13,814 nt of DNA. Origin: an uncultured Prevotella sp. Its GTDB lineage: Bacteria; Bacteroidota; Bacteroidia; Bacteroidales; Bacteroidaceae. The notes under the pieces were generated by a model. That model was given only the letters and a program-made list of their open reading frames with translations, was not told the DNA's origin and made no database searches. The stretch lies in NCBI GenBank assembly GCA_900553155.1, contig USCM01000026.1, forward strand, positions 1-13,814, read 5' to 3'. This document shows, piece by piece, positions 6,067 through 12,486 of this stretch. Position 1 is the stretch's first letter. Each line of letters opens with the position of its first letter. A program made the position numbers and the translations under genes.

Positions 6067-6119
6067 CGCCCTGCAAGGGCAAAAGCGTTGATAATGAACG
6101 CTTTTGCCCTTACAGGGCG
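6067..6119. repeat. 23-bp stem-loop in the MITE-like element
   Basis: The arms 6067-6089 and 6097-6119 pair over 23 bp with a single mismatch (C at 6074 against A at 6112) around a 7-nt loop, GATAATG. This is the most stable structure in the window. No T-run follows on either strand. A noncoding role for the DNA or RNA fold is likely. Confidence 0.85.
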
Positions 6120-6141
6120 TATTATTTATAACGTCCGTTTA

Positions 6142-6186
6142 CCCAGGGCGTTGCCCTGGGCTAGGCGCAATTTGGGCTTTCAGCCC
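6142..6186. repeat. Two hairpins in the right arm of the MITE-like element
   Basis: CCCAGGGCGTTGCCCTGGG (6142-6160) repeats the stem of 6026-6044 with a different loop. GGGCT-TTC-AGCCC follows at 6174-6186. The two CCCAGGGC/GCCCTGGG stems can swap partners, so the restored element has alternative folds. Confidence 0.75.
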
Positions 6187-6235
6187 GCATTGTTTGAGTT
6201 TTGACACACCCTCATAGGAGCTACAAACAAAGACA

Positions 6236-6838
6236 CTACTTTACCAAGGTGATACCGAAGCACCATGCGCCATTGTCGCCCATGTTCTCGGTCTTAAACT
6301 TAGGAGCGCTCATGTAATAGCCAACGGTAATAAAGCCGCGTGTACCCTTCTTGGTGGTCCACAACTTCAAGCCAGCCGCAACATTGGCCTCAGCTCCGTA
6401 AATAAACTCGTCCTTGTCCTTCTTTGTCAGCTTTCCTTTATCGTTTACGGTTGGTACCTCGTACGACATATATCCGCCATAGACACCAAGCTTGCCCTGA
6501 AGCAAGAACGAGTTGCCAAGGAGATAGCGCTTGCCCAAACCGAGGAACACCGAAGAAGAATAAGAGCTGTAATCGCCAGTGCCAAGGTTGAAGCCAAAGC
6601 CAAAGTAAGCCGACTTAGAAACATCGAACAGATATTTTATACCATAGAGGTCTTGGTCGGTGTTGATTGTAAAGCTGTAGTCTTCTCCCTGTACAAAGCC
6701 GTCTGTCTCGGTGTCGTTAGTTGTGTTGGTGCCGTCGGCCTTTGTTATTGGCGAGTCGTAATTGTTTGAAATTACAGTCTGTGCTGTTGCCACCTGCGCT
6801 GCAAGCAGCATCGCTAAAGAAAAAAATACCTTTTTCAT
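6236..6838 (-). CDS. Small outer-membrane beta-barrel protein, function unknown
   Basis: The protein has 200 residues. Residues 1-19 form a clear signal peptide (MKKVFFSLAMLLAAQVATA, cleaved before Q20). The mature part alternates hydrophobic and polar residues with many Gly, Tyr and Phe, for example YFGFGFNLGTGDYSSYSSS, SVFLGLGKRYLLGN, FLLQGKLGVYGGYMSYEV and EANVAAGLKLWT. This is the usual look of an eight-to-ten-strand barrel of the OMP_b-brl type. Residues 21-50 are polar and Asn/Thr/Asp-rich, and a charged KGKLTKKDKDE segment near 135-145 is probably a loop. I do not recognise a specific family member and assign no substrate. It is 81 nt downstream of the TapB-like gene on the same strand, so the two may be read together. 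It is convergent with the M28 gene across the mobile element, and its stop lies 20 nt from the element's TA border. Confidence 0.75.
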   Translation of the reverse strand: MKKVFFSLAMLLAAQVATAQTVISNNYDSPITKADGTNTTNDTETDGFVQGEDYSFTINTDQDLYGIKYLFDVSKSAYFGFGFNLGTGDYSSYSSSVFLGLGKRYLLGNSFLLQGKLGVYGGYMSYEVPTVNDKGKLTKKDKDEFIYGAEANVAAGLKLWTTKKGTRGFITVGYYMSAPKFKTENMGDNGAWCFGITLVK

Positions 6839-6919
6839 TGCTACTAATTTTTGTGATTGATAATTATACTTGTTAAGTTTCTAATTGTAGAAGCGTTGGT
6901 TGATATAGTGTATATGTGC

Positions 6920-8239
6920 CTATGGTCTCTCAAGTTTGTTAAGCAATATGGTTGTTGGCACTTTGGGGTCCTTGCCGTCCACATTCAGCATCTCGTACTT
7001 GACGAAGCCCACACCTCTTGCCAGCCACCATGTATACTGGTAGTTTACCTTGTAAGCCGAGTTGTCCTCAAACACCTTGCCTTTAAGTCGGATGCAGTCG
7101 AATGTGCCTGCCGGGGTTGTCACGGTCTCTGTGCCGTCCACATAGAAGTCGGTGTATTCGGCCTTAAGCTTTACCGTTCCGCCAAACAGGTTCTTGCTGT
7201 TGTCGGCAATGGTGCCGCACTTCAGCTTGTCGCCCACGTTCGGCATAGAGGGCAACAGCATGGCATATCCCTGACGACTTGTGAGCAGAACGAAGTCTCT
7301 TGAGATGTCGTGTGTAAGGTGGAAGGTGCCGGCGGTGTCTATCTCCGTAGGATAATAGTACGACTTGAACGCGGCAGATATGCCCTTTGATGGCTCGTGC
7401 TTCTTGTTGAGGAGCACTTGCTTGACGTACACTCCCAACAGTCCGTTGCTCACTTTCTCCTCTGCCACTACCTGCTGCACGTATGTGGGAAGACCCATAA
7501 ACACCGACTGTTTGTCGCCTTTCATGATGATATACTCAGCCACAGTGCCCTTGCCGTACAATGTGTAAGGCTGCTTGGCATACACACGGCGTATTATCTC
7601 GTCGTCGGAGAGAGCCGGAGCCGGCGAAAACTTAAGCCCACCCGTTGCCACATTGGGGGTTGCAGGGACTGCTGGTGTTGCAGGCATCTGCGCACCTGGT
7701 AGCGTTGGGGCGGCAGCAGCCTTTGCCTGTGCCTCGGCTTTAGCCTTGCGCATCTTCTCGACATACTTGTTGTTGAACAAGGTTGTTGTGCCGTCGCTGT
7801 TCTTCAGCAAAAACACCTCGTCCTTGGCAACCTTCTCTACAGGAGCCTTTTTGCTGTCCTTAAGTTTGTAACTGATGTCATTTTTGCCAATCTCCACATT
7901 AAATACAGGGAAGAATTTGCCGTTGTTAAGAAATAGCACGTTATCCTTCTTGTCAAGCTTCACATGGGCAGAAGTCATCTGGTTGCCTTCCTCGTCAAAC
8001 AGAACGTTAGACCCCTTCTCCTTCATAATCATATACACAAAGTCGGTTGGGGCTTTAAGTTCGCCCTGACGCTTCTTGTCGAGATTGATGAAGTTTACGT
8101 CCGAACTGCTGATTCTCAATACTTTAACGTTGACAAACGAACCGTCGCGTGTAATCATGACGTCGTCGTTGCCGGCAATGGCAGTGGTACTGCTAATGGA
8201 CAATAATGCCACAATAGCACCAATAAAGATTTTCCTCAT
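6920..8239 (-). CDS. Secreted TapB/DUF3108-like protein with N-terminal duplicated domain
   Basis: The protein has 439 residues and starts with a signal peptide (about 1-22, cleavage near AIA-G23). Two similar segments follow, about 25-85 and 101-156, each beginning with a short strand such as DGSFVNVKVLRISSSDVNF or NGKFFPVFNVEIGKNDISY and ending in FVYMIMKEKGSNVLFDE or EVFLLKNSDGTTTLFN. This duplicated beta unit is common in Bacteroidetes envelope proteins. An Ala/Pro-rich low-complexity linker spans about 163-200. The C-terminal domain (about 205-439), with TPAGTFDCIRLKGKV and YTWWLARGVGFVKYE, resembles the TapB / DUF3108 group, for which no firm biochemical role is known to me. It probably sits in the periplasm or at the cell surface. 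A candidate promoter lies about 110 nt upstream. The beta-barrel gene follows on the same strand. Confidence 0.72.
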   Translation of the reverse strand: MRKIFIGAIVALLSISSTTAIAGNDDVMITRDGSFVNVKVLRISSSDVNFINLDKKRQGELKAPTDFVYMIMKEKGSNVLFDEEGNQMTSAHVKLDKKDNVLFLNNGKFFPVFNVEIGKNDISYKLKDSKKAPVEKVAKDEVFLLKNSDGTTTLFNNKYVEKMRKAKAEAQAKAAAAPTLPGAQMPATPAVPATPNVATGGLKFSPAPALSDDEIIRRVYAKQPYTLYGKGTVAEYIIMKGDKQSVFMGLPTYVQQVVAEEKVSNGLLGVYVKQVLLNKKHEPSKGISAAFKSYYYPTEIDTAGTFHLTHDISRDFVLLTSRQGYAMLLPSMPNVGDKLKCGTIADNSKNLFGGTVKLKAEYTDFYVDGTETVTTPAGTFDCIRLKGKVFEDNSAYKVNYQYTWWLARGVGFVKYEMLNVDGKDPKVPTTILLNKLERP

Positions 8240-8347
8240 GGATAAATATATTTTTGTGTTGTAAGATATCCCCCGACCTTTGGCGTCAAGAGAGTTTTAA
8301 TTTTGTTCTTGTTGTTTAATTTTTGTGTTGCTTATACAAACTGCGTC
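8240..8347 (-). other. 5' leader of the TapB-like gene
   Basis: There is no ORF here. Given the promoter just upstream, this is an untranslated leader of about 100 nt. It is A/T-rich except for a G/C-rich patch near 8270-8285, and I see no recognisable riboswitch. Confidence 0.4.
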
Positions 8348-8378
8348 CAAAATTACAAATTATTTTTAGAACAGCAAA
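8348..8378 (-). promoter_or_regulatory. Candidate promoter of the TapB-like gene
   Basis: On the minus strand a TTTG (8377-8374) is followed after 18 nt by TAATTTTG (8355-8348), a perfect TAnnTTTG -7 box. This is the best two-part vegetative promoter of the Bacteroidetes type in the window. Confidence 0.6.
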
Positions 8379-8410
8379 ACAATATCGGCTTTTTTCTAAT
8401 TATTTTTAGT

Positions 8411-8459
8411 TATAACAAAAAACTGACCGCCGTATTCTGTACGAATAGCGACGGTCAGT
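8411..8459 (-). terminator. Intrinsic terminator of the sigma/anti-sigma operon
   Basis: A stem with arms ACTGACCG and CGGTCAGT (8422-8429 and 8452-8459) extends inward through further pairs (TATTC with GAATA). On the minus strand it runs directly into TTTTTTGTTATA. It lies about 105 nt past the anti-sigma-like stop codon and upstream of the TapB-like promoter, so it separates the two units. Confidence 0.8.
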
Positions 8460-8491
8460 CAAACGTTAGTATGTTATGAAAAATTTGAGAG

Positions 8492-8523
8492 AACTTGAAG
8501 CTTCGCAGCCTCGAGTTTTTTTT
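8492..8523 (+). terminator. Possible plus-strand terminator-like hairpin without an obvious gene
   Basis: AACTTGAAGC (8492-8501) can pair with GCCTCGAGTT (8508-8517), with one G-U pair and one mismatch, around a 6-nt loop. It is followed on the plus strand by eight T (8516-8523). No plus-strand gene precedes it. It might end an unseen small RNA, stop antisense transcription, or be chance. Confidence 0.3.
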
Positions 8524-8564
8524 GTTTTAACTAAAAATGATTTATTGAGAAAGCATAGAAATTG

Positions 8565-9068
8565 TCATTTGATAATTGTAGTGCCGTTCTGGCTCACTGG
8601 CTCTACCACAGCCGCTCCGATGTTGCCGTTTCGCAGCGAGTCGCTGTGCAGCGAGTCGTTAAGCGCCACTGAGGCTCCACCCGTAGGTTGCTGTGTATAC
8701 GAGGCAGGAACAGCCTCGGTGCTGCCTGTGCTCTGGAAGGAGAGCTGTGCAGCCTGACTCAGTGTAAGCACTATTGCCACCATTGCAGCAGCCTTGAAGA
8801 GAGGGGCAAATCTCTGACTGATGCGCACACGCTTTGCCTCGACGTGTTGTGGCTCGTCTATCATGGACATAATGCGCTCGTCGAAGTCGTCGCCAAGGCA
8901 GTTGGTCTTAGGCTCGGTCTGCTCGTAGTTGAACAGCGGACGATACTTTGCCAATTCCTCCGGCACACACAACTGGCTGAAGAAGGAGCGTAATATCTGC
9001 TCTTCCTCAAGAGTGGTCTTGCACTCCCAGTAGCGCTCTAAAAGCTGGTTGATGTATTTATAGTCCAT
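8565..9068 (-). CDS. Single-pass membrane anti-sigma-like protein
   Basis: The protein has 167 residues and starts inside the sigma-factor gene: its ATG at 9068 overlaps the sigma stop by 11 bp, which suggests translational coupling. The N-terminal segment YINQLLERYWECKTTLEEEQILRSFF (residues 5-30, read in parts) is the pattern seen in proteins encoded after ECF sigma factors in Bacteroidales. One hydrophobic stretch at about 88-107 (APLFKAAAMVAIVLTLSQAA) is the likely membrane span. Residues 1-85 would be cytoplasmic and would bind the sigma factor; residues 110-167 are Ser/Thr/Gly-rich and would be periplasmic. The zinc-type HxxxCxxC motif of classical anti-sigma factors is absent. The anti-sigma role is inferred from position and layout and is not proven by a domain match. 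Confidence 0.68.
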   Translation of the reverse strand: MDYKYINQLLERYWECKTTLEEEQILRSFFSQLCVPEELAKYRPLFNYEQTEPKTNCLGDDFDERIMSMIDEPQHVEAKRVRISQRFAPLFKAAAMVAIVLTLSQAAQLSFQSTGSTEAVPASYTQQPTGGASVALNDSLHSDSLRNGNIGAAVVEPVSQNGTTIIK

Positions 9069-9573
9069 AATTGTCGTATTGTATGAATTGTTGCTTTATT
9101 GTCTGCCGTGCTCTGAAGATGTTCACCTTCACTTGGTCTTCGGTTATGCCAAGCACAGCGGCAATTTCCTTATAAGTCTTTCCCTCGATATCGCGTAGCT
9201 GCATACAGCTGCGTTGCTTCTCGGGCAGGCTGTCGATGAGGGTTCTCACAATCTCCACCTTCTCCTTTTGCACTGTGCGCTCAAAGGGGTTGGATGCTGT
9301 GTCGAGTCTTTCGCCACCATCGTTGTCGTCGAGCGACGTGTTCTGGTTGTCGTGAAGACGCAGACGGTCGAGAGCCATATTGCGGCAGATGGTAAGACTG
9401 AACGCCTCGATGTTCTCTATGGTGTCCCACGATTCGCGACGGTTCCACACCTTTATCAGTGTGTCCTGCACTATATCCTCCGCTTCCTCACGACTAAGCG
9501 TGATGCGCAGTGCAAGCCTGAAGAGTGAGTCCTTCATCGGCAGGATGTCGTTGCGAAAACTAATCTTTTTCAT
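9058..9573 (-). CDS. ECF-family RNA polymerase sigma factor
   Basis: The 171-residue ECF sigma factor has region 2 at about 7-70 (LFRLALRITLSREEAEDIVQDTLIKVWNR, with the DIVQDT core contact motif, then FSLTICRNMALDRLR) and region 4 at about 115-165 (LPEKQRSCMQLRDIEGKTYKEIAAVLGIT, then QVKVNIFRARQTIKQQF). The linker is acidic. The frame is open further upstream to 9630, but I choose the ATG at 9573 (MKKISFRND) because the candidate promoter would start transcription near 9585, and because the extra 19 residues lie in promoter DNA. The gene overlaps the anti-sigma-like gene by 11 bp. Regulon and signal are unknown; ECF factors with a membrane partner usually respond to envelope conditions. Confidence 0.92.
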   Translation of the reverse strand: MKKISFRNDILPMKDSLFRLALRITLSREEAEDIVQDTLIKVWNRRESWDTIENIEAFSLTICRNMALDRLRLHDNQNTSLDDNDGGERLDTASNPFERTVQKEKVEIVRTLIDSLPEKQRSCMQLRDIEGKTYKEIAAVLGITEDQVKVNIFRARQTIKQQFIQYDNYGL

Positions 9574-9587
9574 CTGTGCTCTATTTG

Positions 9588-9617
9588 TAAGACGATTGGA
9601 GGGGCAGGTTGTTACAA
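9588..9617 (-). promoter_or_regulatory. Candidate ECF-type autoregulatory promoter
   Basis: On the minus strand TTGTAAC (9617-9611) is followed after 16 nt by CGTC (9594-9591). An AAC-type -35 and a CGTC-type -10 at 16-17 nt are typical of ECF sigma promoters, and the CGTC box lies 17 nt upstream of the sigma ATG. No TAnnTTTG box is seen here. This suggests the sigma factor transcribes its own operon. Confidence 0.5.
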
Positions 9618-9682
9618 GCTTGGCTCGCAATTAACCTCGTTTAACATTTAAAGGACTAAAAGCCTAATAATTCATACAATAG

Positions 9683-9707
9683 GTGGTACGACTTGCTGCC
9701 GTACCAC
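9683..9707. repeat. Hairpin between argB and the sigma gene
   Basis: GTGGTACG (9683-9690) and CGTACCAC (9700-9707) form a perfect 8-bp stem with a 9-nt loop, 18 nt past the argB stop. No T-run follows on the minus strand, so it may be a weak terminator or an mRNA 3'-end structure for the argB operon. Confidence 0.5.
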
Positions 9708-9724
9708 TCTGCCAAAAATACAAC

Positions 9725-10498
9725 CTATAACGATATGGTTGTACCGCTGTTGTTGGTGCCAAGACAATCGGCCTTGGTTATGACAACCTTCTTCACTCCT
9801 GCCTCCACAGCAGCGAGTGCATTCTCAATCTTGGGCAGCATGCCGCCCGATATGGTTCCGTCGGCAGTGAGACGCTGGAAGAGGGAGCGTGTTATTGTTG
9901 GTATCACGCTGTTGTCGTCGTCGGGGTTGGCAAGCACACCTGGCTTCTCAAAGCAATATACAAGGGTTACGTTGTCTGCCTTTGCAAGCGCGCGCGCTGT
10001 CTCTGAGGCTATTGTATCGGCGTTGGTGTTGAGCATTGTTCCGGCTCCGTCGAATGTAAGCGGAGCGAGAACCGGTGTCAACTGTGCGTCGATAAGGGTG
10101 TGCAGACGTGCGGCGTCCACTGTGTCGACATCGCCAACAAAGCCAAAGTCGATACCGTCCTTTACAGGACGTCGGTGCGAACGGATAACGTTCATGTCGG
10201 CACCGGTCAGTCCGATAGCGTCAACGCCTATCGCCTGCAGCTGTGCCACGATGTTCTTGTTCACCAGTCCGCCGTACACCATTGTCACTACCTCAAGCAT
10301 ATCGGCATCGGTTATGCGTCGTCCGCCAACCATCTTGCTCTCTATGCCCAGTGCGGCGGCTACCTTTGTGGCACGTCGTCCACCTCCATGCACCAATATC
10401 TTGGCTCCCTCTATCTTCTTGAATCCTTCGAGAAGAGTGGCGAGCTGTGCCGGGTCTTCAACCACGGCGCCACCTACTTTGACTATTGTTATATCCAT
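9725..10498 (-). CDS. argB: N-acetylglutamate (or N-succinylglutamate) kinase
   Basis: ArgB phosphorylates the gamma carboxylate of an N-acylated glutamate, the second step of arginine synthesis, in the cytoplasm. The 257-residue protein has the amino-acid kinase fold: IVKVGGAVVED near the N-terminus with the phosphate-binding Lys, LVHGGGRRAT (about 34-43), KMVGGRRITDADMLEVV in the substrate-binding region, LNTNADTIASETARAL (about 156-171) and the C-terminal GGMLPKIENALAAVEAG. Length is normal for the short, arginine-insensitive type. Some Bacteroides species use N-succinyl rather than N-acetyl intermediates; which one applies here cannot be read from the sequence. The start lies 9 nt after the speA stop on the same strand, a clear sign of co-transcription. 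Confidence 0.95.
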   Translation of the reverse strand: MDITIVKVGGAVVEDPAQLATLLEGFKKIEGAKILVHGGGRRATKVAAALGIESKMVGGRRITDADMLEVVTMVYGGLVNKNIVAQLQAIGVDAIGLTGADMNVIRSHRRPVKDGIDFGFVGDVDTVDAARLHTLIDAQLTPVLAPLTFDGAGTMLNTNADTIASETARALAKADNVTLVYCFEKPGVLANPDDDNSVIPTITRSLFQRLTADGTISGGMLPKIENALAAVEAGVKKVVITKADCLGTNNSGTTISL

Positions 10499-10507
10499 AA
10501 AACTTTA

Positions 10508-12400
10508 TTACTCCAAATAAGTATATCCATACAAACCAGAGCGATAGTTGCTAAGGAACTCCTTGCCCTCTTCGAGCGAGATCTTTCCTGCCTTTACACT
10601 CTTGGTTACCCATATCTCCAACTGGCGCACAAGCTTCTTGGGGTTGTACTGTACGTAGTCGAGCACCTCCTCCACTGTCTCGCCGTCGAATATCTGGTCG
10701 ATGTGATAGCCATCGTCCTTAACCGATATATGAACGGCATTTGTATCGCCGAAGAGGTTGTGCATATCGCCCAATATCTCCTGGTAGGCTCCTACAAGGA
10801 ATACGCCGAGATAATAGTCCTCGTTCTTTTTTACCGCGTGTACGGGCAGCACATCCGAAGCCTGTCGGTTGGTAACGAAGTTGGCAAGCTTGCCGTCCGA
10901 GTCGCAAGTGATGTCTTGCAGGGTGGCGTTGCGTGTAGGGCGCTCGTCAAGACGCTGTATAGGCACTATCGGGAAGAGCTGGTCTATAGCCCAAGCGTCC
11001 GGCAACGACTGGAAGAGCGAGAAGTTGCAGAAGTACTTGTCGGCAAGAAGTTTGTCCAAGCCACGCAGCTCCTCTGGTGTGTGCTTAAGCGACTTAGCCA
11101 TGCCGTTGACCTCGCGGCAGATGCTCCAGTACATACTTTCGATCTCGGCTCGGGTGCGCAGGTCTACAATGCCGTGCGAGAAGAGGTCGAGAGCCTCATC
11201 GCGTATCTGCTCGGCATCGTGCCAGTCCTCAAGCATTGTGCGTGGGTTGAGGTTGTCCCATATATCATATAGGTCCTTAACCAGTTGGTGGTCGTTCTCT
11301 GACGGCTCAAACTCCTCACGCATCTGCGGCAGCGATGTTGTCTCAAGCACATCTATAACGAGCACCGAGTGGTGTGCCGACAGCGAGCGTCCGCTCTCTG
11401 TAATGAGGTTAGGATGGGCTATGCCGTTCTTGTTGGCGGCATCAACGAAGGTGTAGACGCAGTCGTTGACATACTCTTGTATAGAATAGTTTACAGAGCT
11501 TTCGGAGCTTGACGAGCGTGTGCCGTCGTAGTCGACGCCCAGACCGCCGCCACAGTCGACGAAGTCGATGTTGTACCCCATCTTGTGCAACTGTATGTAG
11601 AAGTGGGCAGCCTCACGCAGGGCTGTCTGTATACGGCGTATCTTTGTTATCTGCGAGCCAATGTGGAAGTGGATAAGACGTACACAGTCGTGCAGTCCCT
11701 TCTCGTCGAGTATCTCAAGAGCCTGTAGCAACTCTGAGGCACGCAGACCAAACTTTGAGGCGTCGCCGCCACTCTCCTGCCACTTGCCCGAGCCGCTTGA
11801 GGCGAGCTTTATGCGTATACCGATGTTGGGACGCACACCGAGCTTCTTGGCAGCTGCGGCTATCAGCCCTATCTCGTTCATCTTCTCTACAACGAGAAAG
11901 ATGCGCTTGCCCATCTTCTGTGCGAGCAATGCCAGCTCTATGTAGCTCTGGTCCTTGTAGCCATTGCACACGATGATGGAGTCGCTCTGGCACTGTACGG
12001 CTATAACGGCGTGCAGCTCGGGCTTTGAGCCACACTCCAGTCCGAGGTTAAACTTGCGTCCGTGCGATATAATCTCCTCCACAACGGGCTGCATCTGGTT
12101 CACCTTTATAGGGTAGACGATGAAGTTCTCGCCTTTATACTGATACTCCTCGGCTGCCTTCTTGAAGCAGCTTGAAGTCTTCTCGATACGGTTGTCGAGG
12201 ATGTCGGGGAATCGCAGCAGAACCGGCGGTGTGACATCGCGCAGCTGCAACTCGTCCATAACATCGCGCAGGTCTATCTGCACGTTGTCCTTGCAGGGTG
12301 ACACGTACATGTCTCCTCGGTCGTTTACGCCGAAGTAGGATGTACCCCAACCGTTGATGTTGTATAGCTCGCGAGAGTCTTCAATGGTCCATTTCTTCAT
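10508..12400 (-). CDS. speA: Biosynthetic arginine decarboxylase
   Basis: SpeA is a PLP-dependent enzyme that turns arginine into agmatine, the first step of the agmatine route to putrescine and spermidine. I choose the ATG at 12400 (MKKWTIEDSRELYN), giving 630 residues, the usual length. The frame stays open upstream to 12451, but the 17 extra residues come from the TTTTGAG repeat and are unlikely to be translated. Key features are FIVYPIKVNQ with the PLP lysine K99, LECGSKPELH (121-130), RLIHFHIGSQ (241-250), VDCGGGLGVDYDG (281-293), ESGRSLSAHH (335-344), and the C-terminal DITCDSDGK with C499, the conserved active-site cysteine of this fold-III family. No signal peptide is visible. It lies between aroK (86 nt upstream, with repeats) and argB (9 nt downstream). 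Confidence 0.97.
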   Translation of the reverse strand: MKKWTIEDSRELYNINGWGTSYFGVNDRGDMYVSPCKDNVQIDLRDVMDELQLRDVTPPVLLRFPDILDNRIEKTSSCFKKAAEEYQYKGENFIVYPIKVNQMQPVVEEIISHGRKFNLGLECGSKPELHAVIAVQCQSDSIIVCNGYKDQSYIELALLAQKMGKRIFLVVEKMNEIGLIAAAAKKLGVRPNIGIRIKLASSGSGKWQESGGDASKFGLRASELLQALEILDEKGLHDCVRLIHFHIGSQITKIRRIQTALREAAHFYIQLHKMGYNIDFVDCGGGLGVDYDGTRSSSSESSVNYSIQEYVNDCVYTFVDAANKNGIAHPNLITESGRSLSAHHSVLVIDVLETTSLPQMREEFEPSENDHQLVKDLYDIWDNLNPRTMLEDWHDAEQIRDEALDLFSHGIVDLRTRAEIESMYWSICREVNGMAKSLKHTPEELRGLDKLLADKYFCNFSLFQSLPDAWAIDQLFPIVPIQRLDERPTRNATLQDITCDSDGKLANFVTNRQASDVLPVHAVKKNEDYYLGVFLVGAYQEILGDMHNLFGDTNAVHISVKDDGYHIDQIFDGETVEEVLDYVQYNPKKLVRQLEIWVTKSVKAGKISLEEGKEFLSNYRSGLYGYTYLE

Positions 12401-12486
12401 TTTTGAGTTTTTGAGTTTTGAGTTTTGAGTTTTGAGTTGTTGTTCATTCAAAATCGCCGAAGACTACAATTCAAAACTCAAAACTC
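12401..12486 (-). repeat. 7-mer tandem repeat and 20-bp inverted repeat in the aroK-speA gap
   Basis: The side next to speA has several copies of TTTTGAG (about 12401-12438). GAGTTTTGAGTTTTGAGTTG (12420-12439) is complementary, with one mismatch, to 12467-12486, which ends at the base beside the aroK stop codon. The RNA could form a 20-bp A/U-rich stem between the two genes. No U-tract follows, so an intrinsic terminator is unlikely; mRNA processing or attenuation is possible. Confidence 0.75.

Larger units (their letters stand above)
4198..6216. mobile_element. Hairpin-rich MITE-like element, about 244 bp, split by an IS
   Basis: TGAGGGTGTGTCAAAA at 4200-4215 is the exact reverse complement of 6199-6214. 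Both ends are bordered by TA (4198-4199 and 6215-6216), a possible 2-bp target duplication. Matching subterminal arms lie further in: CCTAGCCCAGG (4250-4260) and its complement at 6155-6165. Removing the inner IS and one copy of its duplication leaves 4200-4260 joined to 6032-6214, about 244 bp with no plausible gene. Non-autonomous elements of this size with TA duplications resemble MITEs mobilised by IS630/Tc1-mariner-type transposases; that assignment is inference. An alternative is that the outer ends belong to one larger IS together with the transposase. Confidence 0.68.

Noticed and set aside
6019..6204. 61-codon plus-strand frame in the right arm of the MITE-like element
   Set aside because: It begins inside the IS end and translates palindromic hairpin DNA. 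The frame exists only because of the insertion.
9574..9630. 19-residue N-terminal extension of the sigma factor
   Set aside because: It would be encoded upstream of the candidate transcription start and within the ECF-type promoter.
10100..11272. 390-codon plus-strand frame across argB and speA
   Set aside because: It crosses the argB-speA junction antisense to both and has no recognisable domain.
12401..12451. 17-residue N-terminal extension of SpeA
   Set aside because: It is encoded by the TTTTGAG repeat, has no family counterpart, and the ATG at 12400 gives the usual 630 residues.
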